A stretch of DNA of 13,934 nt from DSAR01 sp034437315 (GTDB taxonomy: Bacteria; Chloroflexota; Anaerolineae; B4-G1): assembly GCA_034437315.1 (NCBI GenBank), contig DAOTUC010000048.1:1-13934 (forward strand), written 5' to 3'. Made by a program: the position numbers and the translations under genes. This document shows positions 6,859 to 13,934 of this stretch, piece after piece. The notes beneath the pieces were generated by a model. The model saw only the letters and a program-made list of their open reading frames with translations. It ran no database searches and was not told the DNA's origin. How positions within the stretch are numbered: the first letter of the stretch is position 1; each line of letters opens with the position of its first letter.

Positions 6859-8304
6859 ATGGCAGGTGAACGTGTATTGGTCGTAGACGATAGCCTGGTC
6901 TACCGGGATTTGTTGGTCAATCACGTGTTGACCCCCAATGATTACGCGCCATTGACGGCGAAGGACGGGGATGAGGGGTATCGGCTGGCCCTCGACGAGG
7001 AACCGGACCTCATCATCATGGATATGCAAATGCCGGGTATGACGGGCATCCAGGTCTTGGAGGCGTTACACGATGCGGGGAGTGAGATCCCGGTCATTAT
7101 GATGACGCTCCACGGTTCTGAGGACCTGGCTGTGCGCGCCTTTCGCCTGGGAGTCAAAGATTACGTCATCAAGCCCTTCGACATTGAGGAAATGTTGATG
7201 GTGATGGACCGCGCGTTGACCGAGGTGCGCCTGCGACGTGAACGGGACGCGCTCACTCAGGAATTGATTGAGGTGAACCGGACGCTGGAGGCCGAACGAC
7301 GCCAGTTGGAAGCGGTCTTGACCAGCACGACCGATGGCGTGCTCGTGGTCGAAGATAGTCCGGAGGATCGAATTATTCTGGCCAACGATACCGCCCGTCG
7401 CGATTTTCACATACAGGGCCGCGTCGTCGGGGAACCTCTGGAAAAGGTGTTGGATGATGAAATTCTGACCGACGTCATTCAACGGGCCAAAGATACGGGT
7501 GAGACTGCTCACGCCGAAGTGCCTCTATCCGACGATGACCGGACGCTCAACGTCAACGTCACGCCAATCCCCGGCGTGGGCCGGGTGGCTGTGATGCAGG
7601 ACATCTCCTACCTCAAGGAATTGGACCGGATGAAGTCGGAATTCGTCTCCACCGTCTCCCACGACCTGCGCTCGCCGTTGACGTCGATCAAGGGTTTTGC
7701 CAACCTCATGCCCTCGGTCGGGGAATTGAACGAACAGCAGATATACTTCCTGGATAAGATCCAGAGCGGCGTCGAGACGGTGACCACGATGATCGGCGAT
7801 CTGCTGGACCTGGGGCGGATTGAGGCCGAGGTGCGCATGGAGATGCAGACCTGCTACGTCCAGGCGCTCATTGAGAAAGTCATCGGGGGGCAGGAAAATC
7901 ACGCCGAGCTTAAACGGCAGGCGCTTGAGGTGGATATACCGCCGTCGCCCATCAAAGTGCACGGGAATCCGCTCCGATTGGGCCAGGCGCTGTCGAATCT
8001 GGTTAGCAACGCCATTAAGTACACGCCGGAAGAGGGGCGCATCACCGTCTCCGTCAGCCAGGAGAACGGACAGATCATTGTCACCGTCAAGGACGATGGC
8101 ATCGGCATCGCGCCAGAGGACTTGACGCACATCTTCGACAAATTCTACCGCGTGGACAGCCCGGAGACGGAGGGCATCATCGGCAGCGGACTCGGCCTCT
8201 CCATCGTCAAGACCATCGTGGAGAAGCACGGCGGGCGGATCTGGGTCGAGAGCCAATTGGGAGAGGGATCGACGTTCATTGTCATGCTCCCGCTCGCTGA
8301 ATAA
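6859..8304 (+). CDS. Hybrid sensor histidine kinase with N-terminal receiver (REC-PAS-HisKA-HATPase)
   Basis: The 481-residue protein has no transmembrane segment, so it should act in the cytoplasm. The REC domain (about 4-122) has the acidic pair Asp10/Asp11, phospho-acceptor Asp55 in IIMDMQMPG, Thr83 and Lys105 in VIKPFD. A coiled-coil linker (123-152) leads to a PAS-like domain (about 150-250). HisKA has SHDLRSPL with phospho-accepting His268. The HATPase_c domain has the N box NLVSNAIKYTP (380-390), G1 DDGIGI (412-417) and G2 GSGLGL (442-447). With a receiver at the N-terminus, it probably accepts a phosphoryl signal that tunes its own kinase. No separate response regulator is adjacent. 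AGGAGG (6848-6853) sits 5 nt before the ATG. The signal sensed is unknown. Confidence 0.95.
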   Translation: MAGERVLVVDDSLVYRDLLVNHVLTPNDYAPLTAKDGDEGYRLALDEEPDLIIMDMQMPGMTGIQVLEALHDAGSEIPVIMMTLHGSEDLAVRAFRLGVKDYVIKPFDIEEMLMVMDRALTEVRLRRERDALTQELIEVNRTLEAERRQLEAVLTSTTDGVLVVEDSPEDRIILANDTARRDFHIQGRVVGEPLEKVLDDEILTDVIQRAKDTGETAHAEVPLSDDDRTLNVNVTPIPGVGRVAVMQDISYLKELDRMKSEFVSTVSHDLRSPLTSIKGFANLMPSVGELNEQQIYFLDKIQSGVETVTTMIGDLLDLGRIEAEVRMEMQTCYVQALIEKVIGGQENHAELKRQALEVDIPPSPIKVHGNPLRLGQALSNLVSNAIKYTPEEGRITVSVSQENGQIIVTVKDDGIGIAPEDLTHIFDKFYRVDSPETEGIIGSGLGLSIVKTIVEKHGGRIWVESQLGEGSTFIVMLPLAE

Positions 8305-8321
8305 TCCTCCCCGCCGCACGT

Positions 8322-8365
8322 CTCGCCATTTGACAGGCGAGTCGATGCGTGGATACCATCCACGC
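8322..8365 (+). promoter_or_regulatory. Possible promoter overlapped by two inverted repeats, upstream of the PIG-L unit
   Basis: CTCGCC/GGCGAG (8322-8327 with 8336-8341, 8-nt loop) encloses a perfect TTGACA (8330-8335). After 18 nt comes TACCAT (8354-8359), which lies within a second, perfect inverted repeat GCGTGGAT-ACC-ATCCACGC (8347-8365). The 8-bp symmetric arms over the -10 position could be an operator. The hairpins might instead slow transcription leaving the kinase gene, though no T run follows. The -10 is only a 4/6 match, so the promoter call is tentative. Confidence 0.4.
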
Positions 8366-8409
8366 CTGATAGCCAAGATCGAGATAAAAATGGGAGTAGA
8401 AACGCTACT

Positions 8410-9129
8410 ATGCCAAAAACGTTAACATCGTCAGCATCGTCGGCCTCAATAGGCCGCGTGATGGTCGTCGCCGCCCACCCCGATGACCCGGAATTTGGTT
8501 GCGCCGGGACGATGGTCAAGTGGGCCAGAGCCGGCAAAGAAATCACCTACGTCTTACTGACCAGCGGCGACAAAGGCAGCCACGACCCCGACCTGCGACC
8601 AGGGCAATTGGCCGCGCTGCGAGAAGAAGAACAGCGGGCCGCCGCCAGCGAACTGGGTGTCGAGCGGGTGATCTTCCTGCGCCATCCCGACGGCCTGTTG
8701 CAAAATACCCTGGAGCTACGTCGTCAGTTGGCCAACGTGATCCGCGAATACCGGCCCCACGTCATCTTGACCATCGACCCCTGGCGGCATTATCAACTCC
8801 ACCCCGACCATCGAGCGGCCGGCATGGCGGCGCTGGACGCGATCTACGCCGCCCGCGAATGGCACATTTTCCCCGAACAACTGGTGAACGACGTCACCCC
8901 CTGGCCCGTCGAAGAGGCCTATCTGTTCTGGACCGACAGCGCCGATCACTGGGTCGATATCAGCGACAGCATCGAGACCCGTATCTCAGCCCTGGCCCGT
9001 CACGCCAGCCAGGTGGGGTTGAAGATGGAGGAAATGGCCGAGCGCATCCGCGATTGGACCCGTGAGATGGGTCTGGAACCGGGTTACGCGCACGCCGAGG
9101 CCTTCAAACGCATCAAATTTCGCTGTTGA
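8410..9129 (+). CDS. PIG-L / LmbE-family zinc N-deacetylase
   Basis: The protein has 239 residues, the usual size for this family of cytoplasmic zinc hydrolases that remove acetyl groups from N-acetylglucosaminyl conjugates (as in MshB, BshB and PIG-L). The core starts with VMVVAAHPDDPEFGCAGT, where His23 and Asp26 are metal ligands and Asp25 the likely base. The third ligand is His134 in HPDHRAAG (131-138). The closing segment EPGYAHAEAFKRI is typical. The ATG at 8410 has only a GGGAG 13 nt upstream and puts a 16-residue Ser-rich stretch before the core, so the true start may be GTG 8458 or ATG 8461. It is probably the first gene of the unit reaching to 13699. The substrate cannot be told; thiol-cofactor, glycan or detoxification roles are all possible. 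Confidence 0.9.
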   Translation: MPKTLTSSASSASIGRVMVVAAHPDDPEFGCAGTMVKWARAGKEITYVLLTSGDKGSHDPDLRPGQLAALREEEQRAAASELGVERVIFLRHPDGLLQNTLELRRQLANVIREYRPHVILTIDPWRHYQLHPDHRAAGMAALDAIYAAREWHIFPEQLVNDVTPWPVEEAYLFWTDSADHWVDISDSIETRISALARHASQVGLKMEEMAERIRDWTREMGLEPGYAHAEAFKRIKFRC

Positions 9130-9150
9130 ACGCCTTGTGGATTAATCACA

Positions 9151-10125
9151 TTGGAAGACATCAAAACCCTCTTTAACCAGCCCTGGGATAGGTTGCAATC
9201 CGCCGCCTGGGCGGCGCGGCGCGCGCATCATCCCGATGAACTGGCCTTCGCCGCGCCGGGCGGCAAGCGCTACGAGACCGAGCGCTATCGCAACACCCCT
9301 TACCGTTTCGCCACTTTCAGCGTGACCGGGCGCGATTGCGACCTGATGTGCGACCATTGTCGGGGTCGCTTGCTGGTCGGCATGCGAGCAGCCCCCACAC
9401 CGGAGGATTTGTTGGAGAAGGGGCGGGCGCTGATCGATCAAGGATGCGAGGGCGTCCTCATCAGCGGCGGAGCCGGCGTCGACGGCGCGGTGCCCCTCAA
9501 ATCCCACCTGGAAGCCATCGCCCAACTCAAGGCCTGGGGATTGCGCGTCATCGTGCACACCGGGTTGTTGGATTATGAGGATCGGGAGACGGCCGCGGGA
9601 TTGAAAGCGGCCGGCGTCGACCAGGCGCTCTTTGACGTGATCGGCGACGCGGCGACGATCCGCGACGTGCTTCACCTGGACCGCACCCCCGACGATTACG
9701 CCCGCTCGCTGGCGATGTTGCGGGAATTCGAGATCCCGGTCTCGCCGCACATCGTCGCCGGTTTGCACTTTGGACGGTTGCGGGGCGAGTTGCGGGCGCT
9801 GGACATCGTCCGCCAGGTCGGAGCCGACGTGCTCGTCATCGTCGTCCTGCGGCCGCTGCGGCATACGCCGATGGCCGATGTGCCCCCTATGGCCCCGGAG
9901 ATGGTGGGACGCCTCGTTGCCGTGGCTCGCTTGCTCAATCCAGAAACGCCGCTCGCGCTGGGATGCGCGCGCCCCTCCGGCCCGTCTAAAATTGAGCTGG
10001 AGCGCCGGGCGCTGCTGGCGGGCGTCAACGGCGTGGCCTATCCCGACCCCAAAACTGTGGAACTGGCCGAGCGCCTGGGATTGCGGACATCGTTCGTCGA
10101 AAGTTGTTGCACCCTGGCGGTTTGA
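9151..10125 (+). CDS. Radical SAM protein, COG1856 / LipS2-like, related to biotin and lipoyl synthases
   Basis: The protein has 324 residues. A radical SAM cluster motif CDLMCDHC (Cys63, Cys67, Cys70; CX3CX2C) binds a [4Fe-4S] cluster and SAM. It is followed by a glycine-rich SGGAGVDGAVPL at the position of the SAM-contacting GGE-type motif. Other conserved-looking blocks are VHTGLLD, FDVIGDAATIRDVLHL, SPHIVAGLHFGRLRGE and LGCARPSG, with a vicinal Cys pair near the C-terminus (ESCCTLAV). These resemble COG1856, which includes archaeal LipS2, half of a two-protein lipoyl synthase. I recall this from family knowledge and could not search, so the function is open. The start is a TTG with no good Shine-Dalgarno site, 21 bp after the deacetylase stop. 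An in-frame stop lies just upstream, so translation may depend on coupling. No LipS1-like partner is in the window. Confidence 0.75.
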   Translation: MEDIKTLFNQPWDRLQSAAWAARRAHHPDELAFAAPGGKRYETERYRNTPYRFATFSVTGRDCDLMCDHCRGRLLVGMRAAPTPEDLLEKGRALIDQGCEGVLISGGAGVDGAVPLKSHLEAIAQLKAWGLRVIVHTGLLDYEDRETAAGLKAAGVDQALFDVIGDAATIRDVLHLDRTPDDYARSLAMLREFEIPVSPHIVAGLHFGRLRGELRALDIVRQVGADVLVIVVLRPLRHTPMADVPPMAPEMVGRLVAVARLLNPETPLALGCARPSGPSKIELERRALLAGVNGVAYPDPKTVELAERLGLRTSFVESCCTLAV

Positions 10126-10180
10126 GCGGAGTAGAGAAGACAGGGTAGAGAGGAGAGCTCGGATAGTGGAGGACGTTAGT

Positions 10181-12310
10181 GTGAAGGATCCCTTGCATAC
10201 GTTTTTTAACCCCCGTGGCGCGGCGATCATCGGCGCCAGCAGTAACCCGAACAAGCTGGGGCACGGGGTGATACGAAACATCGTCGAACACGGTTACGCG
10301 GGGGCGATTTACCCCATCAACCCCAGGGGCGGGGAGATTTTGGGCCTACCGGTTTATCCATCCGTGGGCGACGCGCCCGATCCGGTCGATCTGGGCGTCA
10401 TCATCCTGTCCGCCGATTACGCGGCGACGGCGTTGGAAGAGTGCGGAAGACGCGGCGTCAAGGTGGTCGTCATCATCTCCGGCGGATTCGGCGAACTGGG
10501 TATCCACGGGCGGGAAAGGGAGCAGGAACTCCGGGAGATCGCCCGGCGTTACGACGTGCGCTTCATCGGCCCCAACTGCGTCGGTGTGATCGACACTTAC
10601 GCGCCCATCGACACGACCTTCGTCCGCACCATGCCCAGCCGGGGGCGCATCGGTTTCGTCTCCCATTCCGGCGCGGTCTGCGGGGGGACGATAGATTGGG
10701 CCAACGCGGTGGGTGTGGGATTTTCCCGCGTGATGAGCCTGGGGAACCAGGTGGACGTCGACATGGCCGATTCTCTGGATTCGCTGGCGACGGAACCGCA
10801 CACGCGCGTGGTCGCGGCCTATATCGAGGGGGTGCCCAACGGGCGCAAGTTCGTCGAGTCGGCGGCCAGCCTGACGCGACGCAAGCCGTTGGTCGTGCTC
10901 AAGGCCGGCCGCACGCCCAGCGGGACCCGGGCTGTGACCTCGCACACCGGGGCGCTGTCCGGGACGGATAAGGCTTTCATGGCCGCGTGTCGCCGGGCGG
11001 GCGCGATACCGGTGGAGAACCTGGAGCAATTGATTGACGGCAGCCTGGCTCTGGCCTATCGTCACCCGCCGGCCGGGACGGGCATCGCGATCCTGACCAA
11101 CGCCGGTGGACCGGCCGCGGTGGGCGCCGACGCGCTGGATCGCCAGGGATTGCGCCTGGTCGATCTGAGCCCCGAGACACAGGCGCGCCTGCGAGAGGTC
11201 GGCCCGCCGGGTACGCAGACGGGCAACCCGGTCGATCTGCTGGGCGGGCCGCGCCCGGAACAGTTCGCCCAGGCGCTGGCGATCCTGATCGATGCGCCCG
11301 AGGTCGACGGCGTCATGCTCGTCTACGTGCCCCAGGCGATCACGCCGCCCCAGGACATAGCCGACGCGGTGAGCGGCGTGATAGGGGATGGTGGAAATCC
11401 GGGCGAAAAGCCCATCGTGTGCAATATCGCCGGCGGGGGCGGCATTCGCCGGGCCGCCCGCACGTTGCACGCCCACGACGTGCCCCATTACATCACGCCC
11501 GCCCGGGCCGCCTTCGGACTGGGGGCGCTGTGGCGTTACGCGCAGATCCAGGCGCAGGCCATCGCCGCGCCAGAGCCGGTGTCGGGTGTAGACCGCGAAC
11601 GCGCGCGCACTCTTCTTGGCACTCTTTCTGAAAGAGCGATTGGAAAGGAAATGGTTGACAGCCGCGTCATGGACCCCCAGGCGGGGGCCGATCTCGCTGC
11701 GGCCTATGGATTGACGACGCCGCCATCCGGGTTGGCGGGGACGGTCGAGGCGGCGGTAGCGCTGGTCGAACGGGTCGGGTATCCGGCGGCGCTCAAGCGG
11801 GTCGCGCCGGGCGTGGTCCACAAGGCGGACGTGGGCGGCGTCGTGCTGGGGCTGTCGAACGCCGACGACGTGCGGGCGGCGTTCGAGCGGGTCGTGGGGC
11901 TGGGAGAGCAGGCCTTCATCCAGCGGATGGCGCCCCGGGGGGTGGATGGAAGTGCGTTGGAGGTCATCGTGGGCGCTCAGCGGGACGAGCAGTTCGGCCC
12001 GTTGGTGATGTTCGGGTTGGGCGGCGCGTACGTCGAGGTGTTGCGGGACGTCGCTTTCCGATTGGCCCCCTTGAGCGAGGCGGACGCCCGCGATATGGCG
12101 GCGGAGACGGCGGCCGGCAAGTTGCTGGCTGGCGTGCGCGGCCAACCGCCGGGCGACCTGGACGCCGTGGTTGATGCGTTGCGGCGCGTGGGCCAGTTGA
12201 TGGCCGATCAACCGGCGGTGGCGGAGGTGGACCTGAATCCCCTGATCGTCGGGCGGGCTGGCGAAGGGGCCTGGGCCGTGGACGTGCGAATCGTATTAGA
12301 TAAAAACTGA
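10181..12310 (+). CDS. ADP-forming acyl-CoA (acetate-CoA) synthetase, fused alpha-beta
   Basis: The 709-residue protein catalyses acyl-CoA + ADP + Pi to acid + CoA + ATP (acetyl-CoA is the common substrate). The alpha part has a CoA-binding Rossmann domain (AAIIGASSNPNKLGHGV, 14-30; YPINPRGGEILG), SHSGAV (161-166) and SHTGALSG with the predicted phosphohistidine His255. NPVDLLG (349-355) lies in the third domain. The beta part (about 495-709) is an ATP-grasp fold with ALKRVAPGVVHKADVGGV, including His547, and EVDLNPLIV (682-690). GTG 10181 is preferred because GGAGG (10168-10172) lies 8 nt before it; GTG 10166 with AGGAG is the alternative and adds five residues. A much earlier in-frame start would run through the radical SAM gene in another frame and is not credible. 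The gene lies 55 bp after that gene and 12 bp before tryptophanase. Acyl preference cannot be read from sequence. Confidence 0.93.
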   Translation: MKDPLHTFFNPRGAAIIGASSNPNKLGHGVIRNIVEHGYAGAIYPINPRGGEILGLPVYPSVGDAPDPVDLGVIILSADYAATALEECGRRGVKVVVIISGGFGELGIHGREREQELREIARRYDVRFIGPNCVGVIDTYAPIDTTFVRTMPSRGRIGFVSHSGAVCGGTIDWANAVGVGFSRVMSLGNQVDVDMADSLDSLATEPHTRVVAAYIEGVPNGRKFVESAASLTRRKPLVVLKAGRTPSGTRAVTSHTGALSGTDKAFMAACRRAGAIPVENLEQLIDGSLALAYRHPPAGTGIAILTNAGGPAAVGADALDRQGLRLVDLSPETQARLREVGPPGTQTGNPVDLLGGPRPEQFAQALAILIDAPEVDGVMLVYVPQAITPPQDIADAVSGVIGDGGNPGEKPIVCNIAGGGGIRRAARTLHAHDVPHYITPARAAFGLGALWRYAQIQAQAIAAPEPVSGVDRERARTLLGTLSERAIGKEMVDSRVMDPQAGADLAAAYGLTTPPSGLAGTVEAAVALVERVGYPAALKRVAPGVVHKADVGGVVLGLSNADDVRAAFERVVGLGEQAFIQRMAPRGVDGSALEVIVGAQRDEQFGPLVMFGLGGAYVEVLRDVAFRLAPLSEADARDMAAETAAGKLLAGVRGQPPGDLDAVVDALRRVGQLMADQPAVAEVDLNPLIVGRAGEGAWAVDVRIVLDKN

Positions 12311-12322
12311 GGTGAGGATAAA

Positions 12323-13699
12323 ATGGCAGAGTTTCCAATCGAACCATTCAAGATCAAAGTTGTAGAACCGATACGTCAGACGACGCGGGTCGAGCGGGAG
12401 GAGATTCTCCAGCAGGCCGGTTACAATCTCTTCGCCGTCCGCGCCGCCGACGTGTACGTCGATTTGTTGACCGATTCCGGCACGGCGGCCATGTCGGATA
12501 GTCAATGGGCGGGCGTCATGATGGGCGACGAGAGTTACGCCGGTTGTCGCAACTTCTTCAATCTGGAGGAGGCGGTGCGCTCAATCACCGGTTTCGATTA
12601 CTTCGTCCCCACCCACCAGGGGCGGGCGGCCGAGAACGTGCTGTTCACCTGCACGGTCGAGCCGGGCCAGGCGGTGCCCAGCAACATGCACTTCGACACG
12701 ACTCAGGCCAACGTCATCGCCCGAGGCGGCGATCCGGTCAACCTGATCGCCGATGACGGGCTGGATCCCGTCAACCGGGCGCCCTTCAAAGGGGACATCG
12801 ACCTGGGCAAGCTGGAGGCCTTCATCCAGCAGAAGGGACCGGAGAACATCCCGCTGGGAATGCTGACGGTGACCAACAATTCCGGCGGCGGTCAACCGGT
12901 CTCGATGGGCAACATCCGGGCCGCCGGCGAGATCCTGCACCGCTACGACATCCCTTTCTTCCTCGACGCCTGCCGTTACGCCGAGAACGCCTATTTCATC
13001 AAGTTGCGCGACCCGGATTACGCCGACACGCCGGCGCTCGACATCGCGCGGGAGATGTTCGCCTACGCCGATGGCTGCACCATGTCTGCCAAGAAGGACG
13101 CGCTGGTCAACATCGGTGGTTTCCTGGCGATGAACGACGAAGCGCTGTTCGAGCAGGTGCAGCAGGAGCTGATCATTCGGGAGGGCTTCCCGACCTACGG
13201 GGGACTGGCCGGGCGCGACCTGGAGGCGGTGGCCCGGGGGCTGTGGGAAGGTATAGACGAGCAGTACCTGGCCTACCGCCTGGCTCATACCCGCTACATG
13301 GCTGACCGGCTGGAGGAAGAGGGTGCGCCGATTCTCGTCCCGGCCGGGGGGCACGCGGTCTACCTGGACGCTCGCCGCTTCCTGCCGCACATTCCCCAGG
13401 CCGAGCTGCCCGGACAGGCGTTGACGTGCGCGCTGTACCGGGAGGGCGGCATCCGGGGCGTGGAGATCGGCAGTGTGATGTTCGCCCAGGAAGACCCGGA
13501 GACGGGCGAGATGGTCTATCCTGAGTTGGAATTGGTGCGGTTGGCGATCCCCCGGCGGGTCTACACCCAGGCCCACCTGGATTACGTGGTGGAGACGTGC
13601 CGCCGGTTGTACGAGGAGCGCGCGGCGATCGGCGGTCTGCGCTACACCTACGCGCCGCGCCTGTTGCGTCACTTCACGGCCCGTTTCGAACCGCTTTAA
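12323..13699 (+). CDS. tnaA: Tryptophanase (tryptophan indole-lyase)
   Basis: The 458-residue PLP enzyme of the beta-eliminating lyase family should convert tryptophan to indole, pyruvate and ammonia in the cytoplasm. Visible sites are LLTDSGT (48-54), Tyr72, THQGR (Arg101), Asp215 and Arg218 near the cofactor, SAKKD with Schiff-base Lys258, and LRHFTARF at the end. Family length is about 455-475. Much of the scaffold reads like tyrosine phenol-lyase (MSDSQWAGVMMGDE, YADGCTMS, VNIGGFL). The residues known to separate the two activities are tryptophanase-like: Asp125 (Thr in phenol-lyase), Ile382 (Arg) and His450 (Phe). ATG 12323 has GAGGTGAGG 5 nt upstream and lies 12 bp after the synthetase stop, which implies co-translation. 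No tnaC-like leader is present. Some other C-C lyase activity remains possible. Confidence 0.9.
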   Translation: MAEFPIEPFKIKVVEPIRQTTRVEREEILQQAGYNLFAVRAADVYVDLLTDSGTAAMSDSQWAGVMMGDESYAGCRNFFNLEEAVRSITGFDYFVPTHQGRAAENVLFTCTVEPGQAVPSNMHFDTTQANVIARGGDPVNLIADDGLDPVNRAPFKGDIDLGKLEAFIQQKGPENIPLGMLTVTNNSGGGQPVSMGNIRAAGEILHRYDIPFFLDACRYAENAYFIKLRDPDYADTPALDIAREMFAYADGCTMSAKKDALVNIGGFLAMNDEALFEQVQQELIIREGFPTYGGLAGRDLEAVARGLWEGIDEQYLAYRLAHTRYMADRLEEEGAPILVPAGGHAVYLDARRFLPHIPQAELPGQALTCALYREGGIRGVEIGSVMFAQEDPETGEMVYPELELVRLAIPRRVYTQAHLDYVVETCRRLYEERAAIGGLRYTYAPRLLRHFTARFEPL

Positions 13700-13770
13700 G
13701 GCCCATACCGGTGAATGAAATAGGTGTGTTTCAAATGCTTTGAATGCTGTTTGTAGTGCGTGCGCTATGT

Positions 13771-13815
13771 AGCGCCGCTAGACAGCGCCGCTAGACAGCG
13801 CCGCTAGACAGCGGC
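13771..13815. repeat. Three 13-nt tandem repeats plus a partial fourth
   Basis: AGCGCCGCTAGAC occurs at 13771-13783, 13784-13796 and 13797-13809, followed by AGCGGC (13810-13815). The copies are identical. CCGCT-AGAC-AGCGG at the last junction forms a 5-bp hairpin, so the array can fold into alternative stem-loops. Identical copies suggest recent slippage, and the copy number is likely to vary between strains. Confidence 0.9.
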
Positions 13816-13831
13816 TTCAGTGCGCTTTTAC

Positions 13832-13851
13832 GGCGATAAATCGCCTACTAC
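13832..13851 (-). repeat. GTAG-headed REP-like hairpin of copy B
   Basis: On the minus strand this reads GTAG-TA-GGCGAT-TT-ATCGCC. The 6-bp stem is perfect yet differs in sequence from both copy A stems, while the GTAG-TA head, the stem length and the 2-nt loop are kept. Confidence 0.7.
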
Positions 13852-13934
13852 GAACGACCCCCCGGTTTATTGAGAAGATACCTGTTTTGGATAAATTTGG
13901 AGTAACTGCTCAGCATACGTGTGTAGAGCGGATC

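Larger units (their letters stand above)
13753..13881. mobile_element. MITE-like element, copy B, rearranged and lacking a clear left end
   Basis: The right terminal repeat (13859-13881) matches copy A's right repeat at 20 of 23 positions, including GTATCTTCTCAATAA on the minus strand. As in copy A, exactly 7 nt separate it from a GTAG-headed hairpin (complement of 13832-13851). No left terminal repeat is found between the tryptophanase stop and 13753. The left part instead has GTAG at 13753 and a 13-nt tandem repeat. CTGTTT occurs on both sides (13747-13752, 13882-13887), but six bases is too weak to call a target duplication. The element may act as the 3' end of the tryptophanase transcript, for which no standard terminator is seen. 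Confidence 0.6.

Noticed and set aside
9770..10180. N-terminal extension of the acyl-CoA synthetase frame
   Set aside because: The extension lies inside the radical SAM gene in another frame, has a Trp/Arg/Ser-rich composition unlike a protein domain, and good GTG starts with Shine-Dalgarno sites exist at 10166 and 10181.
9142..10281. 379-codon minus-strand frame opposite the radical SAM gene
   Set aside because: The radical SAM Cys motif and family blocks are on the plus strand. The antisense product shows no domain and no plausible promoter context.
11615..11650. Local AT-rich patch with a palindrome CTCTTTC-T-GAAAGAG inside the synthetase gene
   Set aside because: It falls in the linker between the alpha and beta parts where codon use is relaxed; the frame is intact and nothing suggests an insertion.
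10346..12211. 621-codon open frame on the minus strand opposite the acyl-CoA synthetase
   Set aside because: The plus-strand frame has complete family motifs. The antisense product is rich in Arg, His and Pro with no recognisable domain, as expected of a shadow frame in GC-rich DNA.
13771..13815. Short CRISPR array
   Set aside because: Units are 13 nt and directly abutting with no spacers, so this is a tandem repeat.

Overview
The window looks like chromosome of a GC-rich bacterium, most probably a member of the Chloroflexota (Anaerolineae-like). This is an inference from the gene set: a DUF2723-type membrane glycosyltransferase, DUF4446 next to a bactofilin, a class A penicillin-binding protein with C-terminal Ig-like domains, an ADP-forming acyl-CoA synthetase and a COG1856-like radical SAM protein. 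It has not been tested phylogenetically. There are no rRNA or tRNA genes, CRISPR arrays, transposase genes or phage genes.

Layout. Positions 1-3084 (+) hold the 3' part of a DUF2723-like membrane protein, a DUF4446 protein and a bactofilin. The bactofilin has its own near-consensus promoter and a strong intrinsic terminator (3106-3144). Positions 3225-6287 (-) hold a bifunctional peptidoglycan synthase, convergent with the bactofilin. The 571-bp divergent region 6288-6858 carries a promoter for each flanking gene and, between them, a 109-bp MITE-like element with 23-bp terminal inverted repeats and a perfect 8-bp target duplication. Positions 6859-8304 (+) encode a REC-PAS-HisKA-HATPase histidine kinase. 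Positions 8410-13699 (+) are a probable four-gene transcription unit: PIG-L deacetylase, radical SAM protein, ADP-forming acyl-CoA synthetase and tryptophanase. The last 200 bp hold a second, rearranged copy of the MITE-like element.

How the genes may work together. The left half is about the cell envelope: surface glycosylation, a bactofilin scaffold and peptidoglycan synthesis. The right half ends in a tightly packed synthetase-tryptophanase pair. Tryptophanase releases indole, pyruvate and ammonia. The synthetase can turn an acyl-CoA such as acetyl-CoA made from pyruvate into the free acid plus ATP, so the pair suits amino-acid fermentation with substrate-level phosphorylation. The roles of the deacetylase and the radical SAM protein in this unit are unknown.

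The most novel material is non-coding. A small mobile-element family shares terminal inverted repeats and carries internal REP-like hairpins headed by GTAG. Stem sequences differ between hairpins but pairing is kept. Two short arrays of 12-bp (near-)palindromes repeat every 15 nt, one of them in frame inside a gene.
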